Source: JAGPCK01 sp041675505
Lineage (GTDB): Bacteria > Bacteroidota > Bacteroidia > UKL13-3
Length of the DNA: 64,000 nucleotides
Reading direction: 5' to 3'
Assembly: GCA_041675505.1 (NCBI GenBank)
Contig: JBAYTR010000004.1
Span: 186,001 to 250,000, forward strand
Within the stretch, counting starts at the first letter, position 1. Each line of letters starts with the position of its first letter. The position numbers and the translations under genes are program-made. Shown here in pieces: positions 23,568-33,848 of this stretch. Below the pieces are notes generated by a model. The model made no database searches, was not told the DNA's origin, and worked only from the letters and a program-made list of their open reading frames with translations.

Positions 23568-25355
23568 ATGAAGTACATCCGCAACTTTTGCATTATAGCC
23601 CACATTGACCACGGTAAAAGCACCTTAGCCGACCGTTTACTTGAATACACCAATACCGTAAGCAAACGTGATTTGCAAGCTCAAATATTGGATGATATGG
23701 ATTTGGAACGCGAACGTGGTATCACCATAAAAAGCCATGCCATCCAAATGGATTATGTTTTGGACGGGCAGGCATACACTTTAAACCTGATTGACACCCC
23801 CGGACACGTTGACTTTTCTTATGAAGTTTCCCGCTCTATTGCTGCCTGCGAAGGCGCTTTACTTATTGTAGACTCATCACAGGGAATTGAAGCACAAACC
23901 ATCTCCAACCTTTACCTGGCCATTGATCAGGGCCTGGAAATAATTCCTGTACTTAATAAAATTGATTTGCCCAGCTCAATGCCCGAAGAGGTAAGCGACC
24001 AGATTGTTGACCTTATCGGATGCAAAAGAGAAGATATTTTACGGGCCAGCGGAAAAACAGGAGAAGGTGTGCATGAAATTTTACGTGCCATTGTAGAGCG
24101 CGTTCCTGCCCCTAAAGGCAATCCTGACGGACCTTTAAAGGCCCTTATATTTGATTCCATGTATGATTCCTTCAGAGGAATTATAGCTTACTTCCGCATA
24201 TTTGACGGAAGAGTTAACAAAAATGACTCGGTCAAATTTATGGCCACAGAGAAAACATACTTTGCCGATGAAGTTGGAATTTTACGTATAGCCAAAGAAG
24301 TACGTAAAACCATTGAAGCCGGTGACGTAGGTTACATCATTACCGGAATAAAAGAAGCCAAAGAAGTAAAAGTAGGTGATACACTTACCCATCCGGCTAA
24401 TCCTTGCGCAGAAGCCATTAAAGGATTTGAAGATGTGAAGCCGATGGTATTTGCCGGTATTTATCCGGTAGAAACAGACGATTTTGAAGAACTGCGAGAG
24501 TCCATGCTGAAACTTCAGCTAAATGATGCCTCGCTTACTTTCGAACCTGAAACATCAGCTGCATTAGGTTTTGGTTTTCGTTGTGGTTTCCTTGGTATGT
24601 TACATATGGAAATTATTCAGGAACGATTGGAGCGTGAGTTTGGAATGACCGTAATTACTACTGTTCCCAACGTATCTTACCATTGCTACAACAGAAAAGG
24701 AGAAATGACTGTGGTAAACAACCCGTCAGAACTACCCGACCCCAGCCACATCGAACGCACTGAAGAACCTTACATTTCAGCTCAAATTATAACCCGTACA
24801 GATTACATCGGGCCTATTATGTCGCTTTGTTTGAATAAACGCGGCATACTTAAAAATCAAACATACATAACAGCCGACCGCGTTGAAATGAACTTCGAAA
24901 TGCCGTTGGCTGAAGTAGTGTTCGATTTCTTCGATAAACTAAAATCAGTATCTCGCGGTTATGCCTCATTTGATTACCATCCTATCGGTTACCGCGGATC
25001 AGATTTAGTAAAACTCGACATTATGCTAAATAAAGATGTGGTAGATGCTTTATCTGCTATCATTCACCGTGAACGTGCGTACGATTGGGGAAAACGTATT
25101 TGTGAAAAACTGAAGGAATTAATACCAAGACACCAGTTTGAAATACCCATACAGGCTTCCATAGGAGCAAAAATTATTGCGCGTGAAACCATCAAAGCTA
25201 TCCGAAAAGACGTTACCGCAAAATGTTACGGAGGAGATATTTCACGTAAAAGAAAACTGCTCGAGCGTCAGAAAGAAGGTAAAAAACGGATGAGACTTGT
25301 AGGAAGCGTAGAAATACCGCAATCGGCATTTATGGCTGTATTAAAGTTAGATTAA
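23568..25355 (+). CDS. lepA: Elongation factor 4 (LepA)
   Basis: This ribosomal back-translocating GTPase has 595 residues. G-domain motifs are intact: AHIDHGKSTLADRLLE (P-loop), RGITI (switch I), DTPGHVD (G3) and NKIDLP (G4). EF-G-like domains II, III and V follow, then the LepA-specific C-terminal domain (RKRKLLERQKEGKKRMR). The ATG at 23568 gives MKYIRNFCIIAHID; the upstream frame to 23541 is unconserved and contains the promoter. Confidence 0.98.
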   Translation: MKYIRNFCIIAHIDHGKSTLADRLLEYTNTVSKRDLQAQILDDMDLERERGITIKSHAIQMDYVLDGQAYTLNLIDTPGHVDFSYEVSRSIAACEGALLIVDSSQGIEAQTISNLYLAIDQGLEIIPVLNKIDLPSSMPEEVSDQIVDLIGCKREDILRASGKTGEGVHEILRAIVERVPAPKGNPDGPLKALIFDSMYDSFRGIIAYFRIFDGRVNKNDSVKFMATEKTYFADEVGILRIAKEVRKTIEAGDVGYIITGIKEAKEVKVGDTLTHPANPCAEAIKGFEDVKPMVFAGIYPVETDDFEELRESMLKLQLNDASLTFEPETSAALGFGFRCGFLGMLHMEIIQERLEREFGMTVITTVPNVSYHCYNRKGEMTVVNNPSELPDPSHIERTEEPYISAQIITRTDYIGPIMSLCLNKRGILKNQTYITADRVEMNFEMPLAEVVFDFFDKLKSVSRGYASFDYHPIGYRGSDLVKLDIMLNKDVVDALSAIIHRERAYDWGKRICEKLKELIPRHQFEIPIQASIGAKIIARETIKAIRKDVTAKCYGGDISRKRKLLERQKEGKKRMRLVGSVEIPQSAFMAVLKLD

Positions 25356-25400
25356 ACCCAACAACACGGTCCGATTTACGGACTTAAAATTCATACCACT

Positions 25401-26261
25401 ATGCAAATACTCAACGGAAACGAAGTAGCCAAAACACTTAAACAAGAAATAGCGAAAGAAGTAAGTGCGCTTAAAAATAGCGGAAAGAAAGTGCCGCATC
25501 TGGCAGCTGTATTAGTGGGCAATGATGGGGCCAGTATGACCTATGTAGGTGCGAAGGAAAAGGATTGTAAAGAAGTGGGCTTTGATTCCACTGTGTTGAG
25601 ATTTTCTCCTGAAACTACGGAAGATGATTTGCTCAAAGTTATTCATGACCTGAATACCAATCCTGATATTGACGGATTCATTGTTCAACTTCCTTTACCA
25701 AAGCATATCAACGAAAAAAGAATAACCGAGTCTATTGATTACAAAAAGGATGTAGACGGTTTTCATCCCATGAATGTGGGACTTATGTTTAAAGGACTAC
25801 CCTGCTTTTTACCTGCTACTCCATTTGGTATTGTTAAATTATTGGAGCATTATAAAATTGAAACGAACGGAAAACACTGCGTAGTTATAGGAAGAAGTGA
25901 TATTGTAGGAAAACCAATGAGCGCCCTGATGCTGCAAAAGAACTGCACAGTTACCGTTTGCCACAGCCGCACGGTAGACATAGAAAAGCACATTCAGCAA
26001 GCTGATATTATTATTGCTGCTGTAGGTATTCCCGAGTACCTGAAAGCAAACATGATGAAAGAAGGAGCTGTGGTAGTTGATGTAGGAATAACCCGTGTTG
26101 ATGACCCGGCTTCACCTAAAGGATACGTTTTGAAAGGAGATGTGGCATATGAAGAATGTGCCGCTAAGGCTTCATGGATTACTCCTGTTCCCGGTGGTGT
26201 TGGTCCAATGACACGTGTCGGGTTATTGCTCAACACCCTAAATGCGGTTAAGCTCAGGTAA
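25401..26261 (+). CDS. folD: Bifunctional methylene-THF dehydrogenase/methenyl-THF cyclohydrolase
   Basis: FolD interconverts 5,10-methylene- and 10-formyl-tetrahydrofolate with NADP. The 286-residue protein contains the signatures YVGAKEKDCKEVG (catalytic Lys in that segment), DGFIVQLPLPKH, GRSDIVGKPM and ITPVPGGVGPMT. It is full length. It lies 45 bp after lepA and 33 bp before queE on the same strand. Confidence 0.97.
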   Translation: MQILNGNEVAKTLKQEIAKEVSALKNSGKKVPHLAAVLVGNDGASMTYVGAKEKDCKEVGFDSTVLRFSPETTEDDLLKVIHDLNTNPDIDGFIVQLPLPKHINEKRITESIDYKKDVDGFHPMNVGLMFKGLPCFLPATPFGIVKLLEHYKIETNGKHCVVIGRSDIVGKPMSALMLQKNCTVTVCHSRTVDIEKHIQQADIIIAAVGIPEYLKANMMKEGAVVVDVGITRVDDPASPKGYVLKGDVAYEECAAKASWITPVPGGVGPMTRVGLLLNTLNAVKLR

Positions 26262-26294
26262 GCATTTTCTTACTTATTTAATCATAACTAACCG

Positions 26295-26927
26295 GTGTCA
26301 ACCACCAAGTCACAAACCGAAAACATTCACTTCTCATTGCCTGTAATGGAACATTTCTACACCATACAGGGAGAAGGGTATTACAGCGGACAAGCTGCGT
26401 ATTTCATTCGTTTGGCCGGATGTGATGTGGGTTGCGTATGGTGTGATGTAAAAGAAAGCTGGGATGCTTCCATACATCCAAAATATTCGGTTGATGAAAT
26501 GGTGAAATGGGTGACCGATTCAAAAGCTACCATTGCTGTGATAACTGGAGGCGAGCCTTTGCTGCATCAGCTGGATGAACTCACAACAGCATTACAAGCA
26601 AAAGGTATACGTACGCATATAGAAACATCTGCCTCGTCACCACTAAGTGGTAAGTGGGACTGGATATGCGTATCTCCCAAAAAATTTAAGCATCCCTTGA
26701 ATGAAGTTACCTTTACTGCTCATGAGTTGAAGGTAGTGGTATTTAACAAATCAGATTTGGAGTGGGCCGAGCAGCATGCACAACATGTAAATAAAAACTG
26801 TCGTTTATATCTTCAACCGGAATGGGATAAAAAAGAGACTGTGCTACCTTTGATTATTGACTACGTGAAACAACATCCGCAGTGGACCATCTCCATTCAA
26901 ACCCATAAGTACATTAACATTCCTTAG
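26295..26927 (+). CDS. queE: 7-carboxy-7-deazaguanine synthase
   Basis: This radical-SAM enzyme makes 7-carboxy-7-deazaguanine from 6-carboxytetrahydropterin, a step to queuosine. The 210-residue protein has FYTIQGEGYYSGQ, the cluster-binding CDVGCVWC (Cx3CxxC) motif and the GGEPLLH S-adenosylmethionine site. A GTG at 26295 is the most likely start because an ATG 17 codons later would cut close to the conserved core. Confidence 0.93.
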   Translation: MSTTKSQTENIHFSLPVMEHFYTIQGEGYYSGQAAYFIRLAGCDVGCVWCDVKESWDASIHPKYSVDEMVKWVTDSKATIAVITGGEPLLHQLDELTTALQAKGIRTHIETSASSPLSGKWDWICVSPKKFKHPLNEVTFTAHELKVVVFNKSDLEWAEQHAQHVNKNCRLYLQPEWDKKETVLPLIIDYVKQHPQWTISIQTHKYINIP

Positions 26928-26962
26928 CTATTTATGGCTTAACAATTGCAAAACAGCATACC

Positions 26963-28915
26963 ATGAAACAAATCCTCAGCCTCTTTATCTTACTTTTCTC
27001 ATTAGCACTCCTTAGCCAAGCCCAACCGCTACCTGACGGAACCAGCAAATCAAAAAAGGCTCAAAAATATTTTGATGAGGCTCTGAATCATTATGCCATG
27101 CGCGATTATGCTCAGGCAGAACAAATCATTACCAAAGCACTTAAAGCTGATCCCGACTTTATAGATGCCTTGTTACTTCAAGCAGATTTGAGGAGCGCAG
27201 CCGGTGATGCGGAAAGATCCATCAGCCTGTATGAAAGAATCATTCAACTGGAACCCCGGTTTTATGTTGCGTACTATTCTTTGGGGTTGGAAGCTTACCG
27301 TGCTGCCCAATATGAAAAAGCACTTCAGGCATTAAAAGGGTTTATGGAGTTTCGCGGGTTGAAACCTTCGCAAGTGAACCAGTCAAGATTCATTATGGAC
27401 AATTGCCAGTTTGCTATTCGTGCCATGAAAAATCCTGTTCCTTTTAACCCTATTAATCTTGACTCCAACATCAACACGGCAAGAGACGAATATTTTCCCG
27501 GAATTACTGCCGATGAACAAACCATTATTTTCACCCGCTTACTGGTAAAAGGCGGAGATGCCAACTCCAACAAAAAAAATACCTCCAATCCTTACATGCT
27601 CAACGAAGATTTTTACATGAGCAAAAAGAACAAAGCACAAAACTGGTTTCCCGCATTTAACATCGGAGAGCCGGTAAATACAACCGAAAACGAAGGTGCC
27701 GTAACCATCTCGGCTGACGGGCAATACTTGTTTTTTACGGGCTGTAACCGTGAAGGCGGCTATGGAAGCTGTGATATTTATTTCTCTTATCTTGACGGTG
27801 ACACCTGGACACAACCGCGTAACATAGGTGCACCCATCAACACAAACAACTGGGAATCTCAACCGTCCTTATCGTATGACGGCAAAACGCTTTATTTTGC
27901 CAGCAACCGTCCTGGTGGTCATGGTGATATGGACTTATGGATGAGTAAACTTGAAAACGGTAAGTGGGGTACACCTGTTAACCTGGGAGATAAAATAAAC
28001 ACCGCACAATCTGAACAGTCTCCTTACATTCATAAAGATGATCAAACACTCTACTTCTCTTCCAACGGACACATAGGCATGGGAGATTTGGATTTGTTTA
28101 TGGCCAGCAAACAAGCTGACGGAACATGGTCCTATCCAAAAAACTTAGGCTACCCCATTAACTCCAATGATGATGAACTGGCTTTAACACTTTCAGGTAA
28201 TGGAATTGATGCCTACTATGCCTCAGAGATGAAAGGCGGTAAAGGGGGACTTGACATTTACAAATTTGAATTACCAATCTCAGCCAGGCCGCAGGGAATA
28301 AGTTATGTGAAAGGCAATATCTACGATGCCGATAACAAAAGGAAACTACGCGCAAAAGTTGAACTGATTGATTTGGCCACAGGCAAACCCTTAGTAGAAA
28401 CATATGCCAACCGCAAAACCGGTGAGTTTCTGGTGTGCCTTCCGGCTAATAAAAATTATGCATTGAACGTAGCTCATGAAGGATACCTTTTTCATTCAGA
28501 AAACTTCTCCCTGATTAATTCACCTGCCTCACAACCGTTTCTGTTAGATGTACCGTTAAAGCCCATTAAAGCAGGGCAAACTGTGGTGTTAAAAAATGTG
28601 TTTTTTGATACCGACAAATTTGATTTGAAAGAAGAATCCAAAGCCGAACTCAATAAACTGGTTAGTTTGCTTCAAAGTAATCCGCTTACTAAGATTGAAA
28701 TCAGTGGTCATACCGATAATCAGGGAAACAAGGCGAAAAACATTGCCCTGTCGCAAAACAGAGCAAAAGCCGTAATGGATTTTCTGATTAGTAAAGGCAT
28801 AGCCAAAGAAAGGCTAACAGCCAAAGGATATGCTGACGAACAACCCATAGCCTCCAATAACGATGAAGCCGGAAGAGCGTTGAACAGAAGAACAGAATTT
28901 AAGATTGTAAATTAA
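26963..28915 (+). CDS. PorE-like T9SS component (TPR, beta-propeller, CRD, OmpA domain)
   Basis: The 650-residue protein has a signal peptide (MKQILSLFILLFSLALLSQAQ), TPR repeats (~30-150), PD40/WD40-like propeller repeats (SADGQYLFFTG, SYDGKTLYFAS, HKDDQTLYFSS; ~165-440), and a carboxypeptidase-regulatory-like domain (YVKGNIYDADNKRKLRAKV; ~450-530). An OmpA C-terminal domain follows (NVFFDTDKFDLKEES, ISGHTDNQG, NRRTEFKI; ~545-650). This order is that of PorE of Porphyromonas, a periplasmic peptidoglycan-binding T9SS component. The signal ends in SQAQ, not in a lipobox. Many Bacteroidota carry several proteins of this build, so assignment as the true PorE is probable, not certain. Its 3' end overlaps the convergent ArsC-like gene by 4 bp. 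Confidence 0.85.
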   Translation: MKQILSLFILLFSLALLSQAQPLPDGTSKSKKAQKYFDEALNHYAMRDYAQAEQIITKALKADPDFIDALLLQADLRSAAGDAERSISLYERIIQLEPRFYVAYYSLGLEAYRAAQYEKALQALKGFMEFRGLKPSQVNQSRFIMDNCQFAIRAMKNPVPFNPINLDSNINTARDEYFPGITADEQTIIFTRLLVKGGDANSNKKNTSNPYMLNEDFYMSKKNKAQNWFPAFNIGEPVNTTENEGAVTISADGQYLFFTGCNREGGYGSCDIYFSYLDGDTWTQPRNIGAPINTNNWESQPSLSYDGKTLYFASNRPGGHGDMDLWMSKLENGKWGTPVNLGDKINTAQSEQSPYIHKDDQTLYFSSNGHIGMGDLDLFMASKQADGTWSYPKNLGYPINSNDDELALTLSGNGIDAYYASEMKGGKGGLDIYKFELPISARPQGISYVKGNIYDADNKRKLRAKVELIDLATGKPLVETYANRKTGEFLVCLPANKNYALNVAHEGYLFHSENFSLINSPASQPFLLDVPLKPIKAGQTVVLKNVFFDTDKFDLKEESKAELNKLVSLLQSNPLTKIEISGHTDNQGNKAKNIALSQNRAKAVMDFLISKGIAKERLTAKGYADEQPIASNNDEAGRALNRRTEFKIVN

Positions 28916-29253
28916 AACAGTTCTATAATCCTTTCTACCGGCCTGCCGATGATGGCCTTGCCATCTTTTACCACAATTGGGCGTTCTATCAAAACCGGAT
29001 GAGTTGAGAGTATTTCCAACCATTCTTCCTGAGTGTAAAACTTGCCTTCAAACTTTTCTACATACAAAGATTCCTTCTTCCTCACCAGTTGTTCTGCCTC
29101 TATTCCCAAATAGTCAATTAATCCTTTCAACTCCGCAGGAGATGGCGGATTTAAGAGGTAGTTGACTGCTTCATAACGTTCTCCTTTTTCATCTAACAAC
29201 TCCATGGCACTTTTGCACTTACTGCAATCAGGATTATAGTATATCTTCAACAT
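28912..29253 (-). CDS. ArsC/Spx-family thioredoxin-fold reductase
   Basis: The 113-residue protein matches glutaredoxin-dependent arsenate reductases: NPDCSKCKSAMELL with Cys10 and Cys13, LLNPPSPAELKGLI, and RPIVVKDGKAIIGRP with the Arg-containing C-terminal loop. The family includes real arsenate reductases and YfgD/Spx-like proteins. No other ars gene is present, so arsenic resistance is not demonstrated. It ends inside the last codon of the convergent PorE-like gene and lies 8 bp upstream of trmN6 territory on the same strand. Confidence 0.88.
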   Translation of the reverse strand: MLKIYYNPDCSKCKSAMELLDEKGERYEAVNYLLNPPSPAELKGLIDYLGIEAEQLVRKKESLYVEKFEGKFYTQEEWLEILSTHPVLIERPIVVKDGKAIIGRPVERIIELF

Positions 29254-29261
29254 GGGAGTAA

Positions 29262-30026
29262 TTATATTTTAAGGTGCTCATGGTTGTCGTATTTCTTCCA
29301 CAAGTAGAATTCACGGGTAAAATTTATGTATTCCTCTGTAGGTGTTGTGTCGCTTTTGTACATGAGTAAACTTTTTCTGACCAATGGCTGAACCTGCTGT
29401 GCCCAACACATCAATAACCTGTTGGGAGGCGCCCCTTCCCTGCCGGTTACTTCCATTATTTCATGGAGATATAATCCCGCCTGCTCACAAAGTTCCATGA
29501 GTTCTTGCGCTTCAATCACCGATAAAACTACATAAAACTTTCCATCGGTAGAGAGCAATTGTTGCACACCTTTCACCAGTTCGTTAAAGGGTAAAAAATC
29601 AGCGAAACGAGCCTGGGCTCTTTGTGCAGCGGGATGCTGCCGGTTATTCCCTTTTGTTTTGTTGGCTGATTTATAAAACGGAGGATTGCAAACTATCAAT
29701 TGGTATTTACTATCCGATAGCGAATGAAATTCCTGAAAGGATTGACAAACAGAGGTAAGTCGGTTATGCCACAATGAACGGGCAAAATTATCTGCGGCCT
29801 GGTTTGCTGCATCACTATCCACCTCTAAGGCTTCAATCATGGTCTCCGGAAATTTCTGAGCAACCATTAAGCTAAGCAAGCCTGTACCCGTGCCTATATC
29901 CAGCACATTACTTACACTCAGCTTATCATCCACAAAACAACCTAACAATACTCCGTCAGTGCCCACTTTCATAGCACACCTATCCTGTTTTATACTGAAT
30001 TGTTTAAAGTGAAAAGGCTTACTCAT
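29262..30026 (-). CDS. trmN6: tRNA1(Val) (adenine37-N6)-methyltransferase-like protein
   Basis: The 254-residue SAM-dependent methyltransferase has FKQFSIKQDRCAMKVGTDGVLLG at its start, SAM motif I VLDIGTGTGLLSLM, and the N6-adenine catalytic motif VCNPPFY. The first segment and motif order are those of YfiC/TrmN6, which methylates A37 of tRNA1(Val). It is followed after 8 bp by the ArsC-like gene on the same strand. Confidence 0.92.
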   Translation of the reverse strand: MSKPFHFKQFSIKQDRCAMKVGTDGVLLGCFVDDKLSVSNVLDIGTGTGLLSLMVAQKFPETMIEALEVDSDAANQAADNFARSLWHNRLTSVCQSFQEFHSLSDSKYQLIVCNPPFYKSANKTKGNNRQHPAAQRAQARFADFLPFNELVKGVQQLLSTDGKFYVVLSVIEAQELMELCEQAGLYLHEIMEVTGREGAPPNRLLMCWAQQVQPLVRKSLLMYKSDTTPTEEYINFTREFYLWKKYDNHEHLKI

Positions 30027-30062
30027 TTTATTGCTATGTAACCTGAATGTATTTATAAAAAT

Positions 30063-30092
30063 AAAGCCCCGACAATTGCTTATCGGGGCTTT
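30063..30092 (-). terminator. Terminator after the large beta-helix T9SS gene
   Basis: AAAGCCCCGA and TCGGGGCTTT form a 10-bp stem with a 10-nt loop. A T-rich stretch follows on the - strand. Confidence 0.85.
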
Positions 30093-30108
30093 ACAATATG
30101 AGAAAAAA

Positions 30109-33100
30109 TTATTCTTTTATGATTTTTCTGATTAGCTGATCTCCTGCTGCTGTTTGCACAGTGATAAAATAAATACCGGTTTTTACTGTCTCTAATCCCA
30201 CACTGTTCAATCCTTGTTTTAATGTACCCTGTACTATCTCTTTTCCTGTGACATCAGTTAAAATATAACTTCCTGTGTTAGCACGCAATAATTCAATAAA
30301 TAATAGATTAGTTGCAGGCACAGGATATACCATTACCTGATCTGTATTATCAAAGCCTTTTATACCTGTAACTGCATAAAACATGTTGGTCGATGAATTC
30401 GAACAACCCTGTGGGCTGGTAACAGTTACCTTGTAATTTCCTGATTGCTTAATCTTAACTTTTTGCAATGTATCGTTTGGAAGTAGAGTATTATTCAAGT
30501 ACCATTTATATGACATCCCGGCCACAGCAGAAAGAGAGTCTCCCGTTCTTGTTACTGCAATAGATGGCTGACTTAAAACGGTTATTGGCTTAGTGATGGT
30601 ATTGGAGCACCCTTGGGCACTTGTCACCTGTAATGTAATGTTATGATTGCCTTCGGTAAATACTTTAGAGGCGTTTGCTGCATTAACGAAACTTCCGTCA
30701 GGAAACGACCATTTATAAAATACTACAGGAGAGGTTTGGCTGGTAAAAGAGATAGCCGTTCCCGCACAGAATCCTGTGCTTGTAAAATCAACTGATGGAA
30801 TCTTATAGACATAATACACATGACTGATTGAATCATTCCATTGGGCACTATCGCTTGTATAATTTATCCAAAAACGAATGGTATTTAAACTGCCTTGATT
30901 TAAAGTGAGGCCCGGCAAGTTAACCAAAGCTGTATCGTTAAAATTTAAAGAATCTTTTTTAAATCCGTGAACGAGAGTTTGTGGTGAACCTCCGTTAATG
31001 CTGTAATAGATATTTACAGAATCATTTTTGTAAACCTTATAGAACAGGCTGTTGTTCCTTAACCTTACTTTAGGAGTAACAGTGGTATTGCAACCATACC
31101 CGGAAAGCAATACTGAATCTATTTTGACATCTTTAAACGAATTAATTTCATAAGACCCTATGTCCGTTTTAGGATTAGTTCTTGGAGAACCATTTATATC
31201 CAATGGAACTGCTGTCACAGTGTCTGCTGTATTATTGAGCAAAGGATTCGTAGGAGTTAAATCAAAAAAAGAAACGTATTTAGGGTTAATAAAACGTGAA
31301 TCCTTATCATAATTCTGAACATTTTTCCAGGCTGAATATGTTTTATATGAATTACCACCCACGCCACCTCGAAAAGTTGATAATGTGGAGTCAATAACTG
31401 AATAGTTATTATTGCGATACAATTTAATTGTACTATTAACAACATGAAGTACAAGATTTTTACCTTGTGCCGCGCTCAAATTATTATTAATGATACTAAA
31501 AGAATCGCAATTATAATACAAGGCCGGATTGCCTATAATATTATTATGGATCAAATTACCATCTGTATAACCACTTATATCTACTGCTGCATCATACTTT
31601 GTGTCTGGTGTTGCTGTTGAAGGCCTAATATAATTATTTGTTATATTGTTGTTAAAAATATTACACTTCTGGAAATGGTATACTTCAATCCCCCTAACTC
31701 TCCCAAATTTCGAAGCCGTTGATCCCGATATCACTATCGAATTGGATATTATATTCAAACCAGTAGGCGTAGCGTAAGCACCAGGTGGTGCAAATCCCAA
31801 AGCAGTTGAAAATAAGTTACTTAATCCAAGATTATCATTAAGTAAGATGATATTTTTTTCTATTGTTATATTCTTTACTTTGCTATTGGTTCGAAAGGTA
31901 ATCCCATCTGCTGTTAATAGAAACGTATTACCCGATATAAGAATATCTTGACCCCCAAGTGCGTAAAATCCACAATACATTCTTTCAAATCTGTTTCCTA
32001 CTAATGACGAATTCGTTAAGTAATTAAAAGACATTGGGGCACGACTAAAGCCATCAGTATAATTAGTTCTATTCTGATAATAATAATTCTCGTTTCCTAT
32101 TCCAATAAATATGTTACCTATAAAGTGAATCGAAACTAATTTATACCGATCAGAAGTTGTGTTTGAATAAACGAGTCGTTCGTGGTTAGCTTCCTTAAAA
32201 GTTAGGTTTTTAAAGGTAATATACCAAACACTATCTAAATACATCAAACTATCGTCTGCAGTAATGATAACATTTGATGCAATACCGTTTTCAGATTCAA
32301 AAACAATATTGTTAATTAAAGAACTACCCTTTATAAATCTAAGACGCAATCTTGAGTTGTATGTTCCTTCTCTTATTTTCAGAACCACTTTACCGACCAC
32401 CTTGTATTTATTAAGTGAATCTATAGCTGCTCTAGGACTAATAAAATCAGGATTAACCCCACCTATGGTATATATACCTTTATAACAATTCTCTTTCACA
32501 AACTGTAAATTAACCGAATCCTTCCCTTTACAGCCAATGGAGTCTGCAAACGTGAGTACATACGCACCGGGATTACCAATTATAATCTGTAAAGTTGTTT
32601 TACCATTAGACCAGCTATAGCTATTAAATCCTGAAGGGCCGGTTAATGTTATGCTGTCTGATGAACAAAGTGGGTTTGCATACCCACTTACTGTTATTTT
32701 TTTTGTGCCATAAGGGTTGGTTACGGTAACACTTCCCTTTCTTGGACAACTTTTGTTATCTGTAGCGGTCACAGTATATAAACTGGGCTGTTTGGCAACA
32801 ATTTGAGTACCCGTTGCGTTTGTAGACCAAACGAAACCCGTATAGCCACTATCAAAAGCAATTAGCTGTACTGAATCGCCAAGGCAAATACTTGTACCAT
32901 TCGGTGTGCTGATAAAAATAGGTAGAGTATCTCTTACAATTACTCTGCTTATGTTTTTTGTACACCCCCCTTTTGATATGGCTACCGAGAAAGTCCCAAA
33001 TTGCGTAGTCTTAATAGACTGAGAGGTTGCACTATTACTCCATAAATAAGTGTATCCGGTACCGGAATGTGAAGCCGTCAATTCAACTGTATCAACGGGG

Positions 33101-33732
33101 CATTTTAATAAACTTCCCTGCGTAACAGAAACAGATGCACTGAAATTTGTCCCAACATTGATATAATTCGTTTTTGTCAATGTATTGTTGCCCAAAGAAT
33201 TCGAAACTGTAAGGGTAACACTGTATACCCCGGCTGAGTTATAGGTTACCGTTGGGCTTGACGATGTTGATGAGGAGGGAGTGCCTCCTGGAAAGCTCCA
33301 AGAATAACTTGTAACTCCGGAACTGGAGGAATAAAAACTTACATCCGATCCTGCACATATAGATGTAGGGCTGCCGGAAAAAGAAGCAACTGGTACAGAC
33401 TGCATTGTAAATGACCTTGAGAAGGTATATGCGCTATAACTTGAACCATAATTTGACCGCATTCTCCAATAATACGTTACTCCGGCAGACAGCCCTGAGG
33501 ATCTTATATATTGTGGATCCCATACTGTAACTGTAGAAAGGTTACTTGTAAACGAAGGATTAGTTGCAATTTGAAAATCATAGTTATTTGCGTTTGGATC
33601 TGCAATCCACTTAAAAGTAACAGGAGCAATTAAACCACTAGCGCCATCAGAAGGGCTGGTTAAAGTGGGTTGGGCTATTGCTATAAAAGCAAAGAAGAAG
33701 TTAAAAAACAGTAGATAAGAATACTTTTTCAT
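30109..33732 (-). CDS. Large secreted T9SS protein with PKD domains and parallel beta-helix
   Basis: The 1207-residue protein has a signal peptide (MKKYSYLLFFNFFFAFIAIAQ) and a fibronectin-like start (VTFKWIADPNANNYDFQIA). A PKD domain follows (~115-195; YSWSFPGGTP, YSVTLTVSN), then Ig-like repeats (ICLGDSVQL). A long Asn-rich right-handed beta-helix covers ~430-830. A second PKD-like domain (YKWSFPDGSF) and a T9SS type A domain (VMVYPVPATNLLFIELL, TGIYFITV) close it. It is predicted to be a surface adhesin or polysaccharide-binding protein; no catalytic residues were identified. Confidence 0.88.
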   Translation of the reverse strand: MKKYSYLLFFNFFFAFIAIAQPTLTSPSDGASGLIAPVTFKWIADPNANNYDFQIATNPSFTSNLSTVTVWDPQYIRSSGLSAGVTYYWRMRSNYGSSYSAYTFSRSFTMQSVPVASFSGSPTSICAGSDVSFYSSSSGVTSYSWSFPGGTPSSSTSSSPTVTYNSAGVYSVTLTVSNSLGNNTLTKTNYINVGTNFSASVSVTQGSLLKCPVDTVELTASHSGTGYTYLWSNSATSQSIKTTQFGTFSVAISKGGCTKNISRVIVRDTLPIFISTPNGTSICLGDSVQLIAFDSGYTGFVWSTNATGTQIVAKQPSLYTVTATDNKSCPRKGSVTVTNPYGTKKITVSGYANPLCSSDSITLTGPSGFNSYSWSNGKTTLQIIIGNPGAYVLTFADSIGCKGKDSVNLQFVKENCYKGIYTIGGVNPDFISPRAAIDSLNKYKVVGKVVLKIREGTYNSRLRLRFIKGSSLINNIVFESENGIASNVIITADDSLMYLDSVWYITFKNLTFKEANHERLVYSNTTSDRYKLVSIHFIGNIFIGIGNENYYYQNRTNYTDGFSRAPMSFNYLTNSSLVGNRFERMYCGFYALGGQDILISGNTFLLTADGITFRTNSKVKNITIEKNIILLNDNLGLSNLFSTALGFAPPGAYATPTGLNIISNSIVISGSTASKFGRVRGIEVYHFQKCNIFNNNITNNYIRPSTATPDTKYDAAVDISGYTDGNLIHNNIIGNPALYYNCDSFSIINNNLSAAQGKNLVLHVVNSTIKLYRNNNYSVIDSTLSTFRGGVGGNSYKTYSAWKNVQNYDKDSRFINPKYVSFFDLTPTNPLLNNTADTVTAVPLDINGSPRTNPKTDIGSYEINSFKDVKIDSVLLSGYGCNTTVTPKVRLRNNSLFYKVYKNDSVNIYYSINGGSPQTLVHGFKKDSLNFNDTALVNLPGLTLNQGSLNTIRFWINYTSDSAQWNDSISHVYYVYKIPSVDFTSTGFCAGTAISFTSQTSPVVFYKWSFPDGSFVNAANASKVFTEGNHNITLQVTSAQGCSNTITKPITVLSQPSIAVTRTGDSLSAVAGMSYKWYLNNTLLPNDTLQKVKIKQSGNYKVTVTSPQGCSNSSTNMFYAVTGIKGFDNTDQVMVYPVPATNLLFIELLRANTGSYILTDVTGKEIVQGTLKQGLNSVGLETVKTGIYFITVQTAAGDQLIRKIIKE

Positions 33733-33848
33733 GTGATAAAATTTAAAATGTCAAAACTAAGTGCTTAACAAATATATGCTTACAACCACAAACCCCCAAA
33801 ACAAAAAATGGTATTTAGAATGTGAGCCGTAGCCCATCTATCTAACTA

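Noticed and set aside
28912..29253. Arsenic-resistance operon
   Set aside because: Only a single ArsC/Spx-family gene is present, with no arsR, arsB or acr3.
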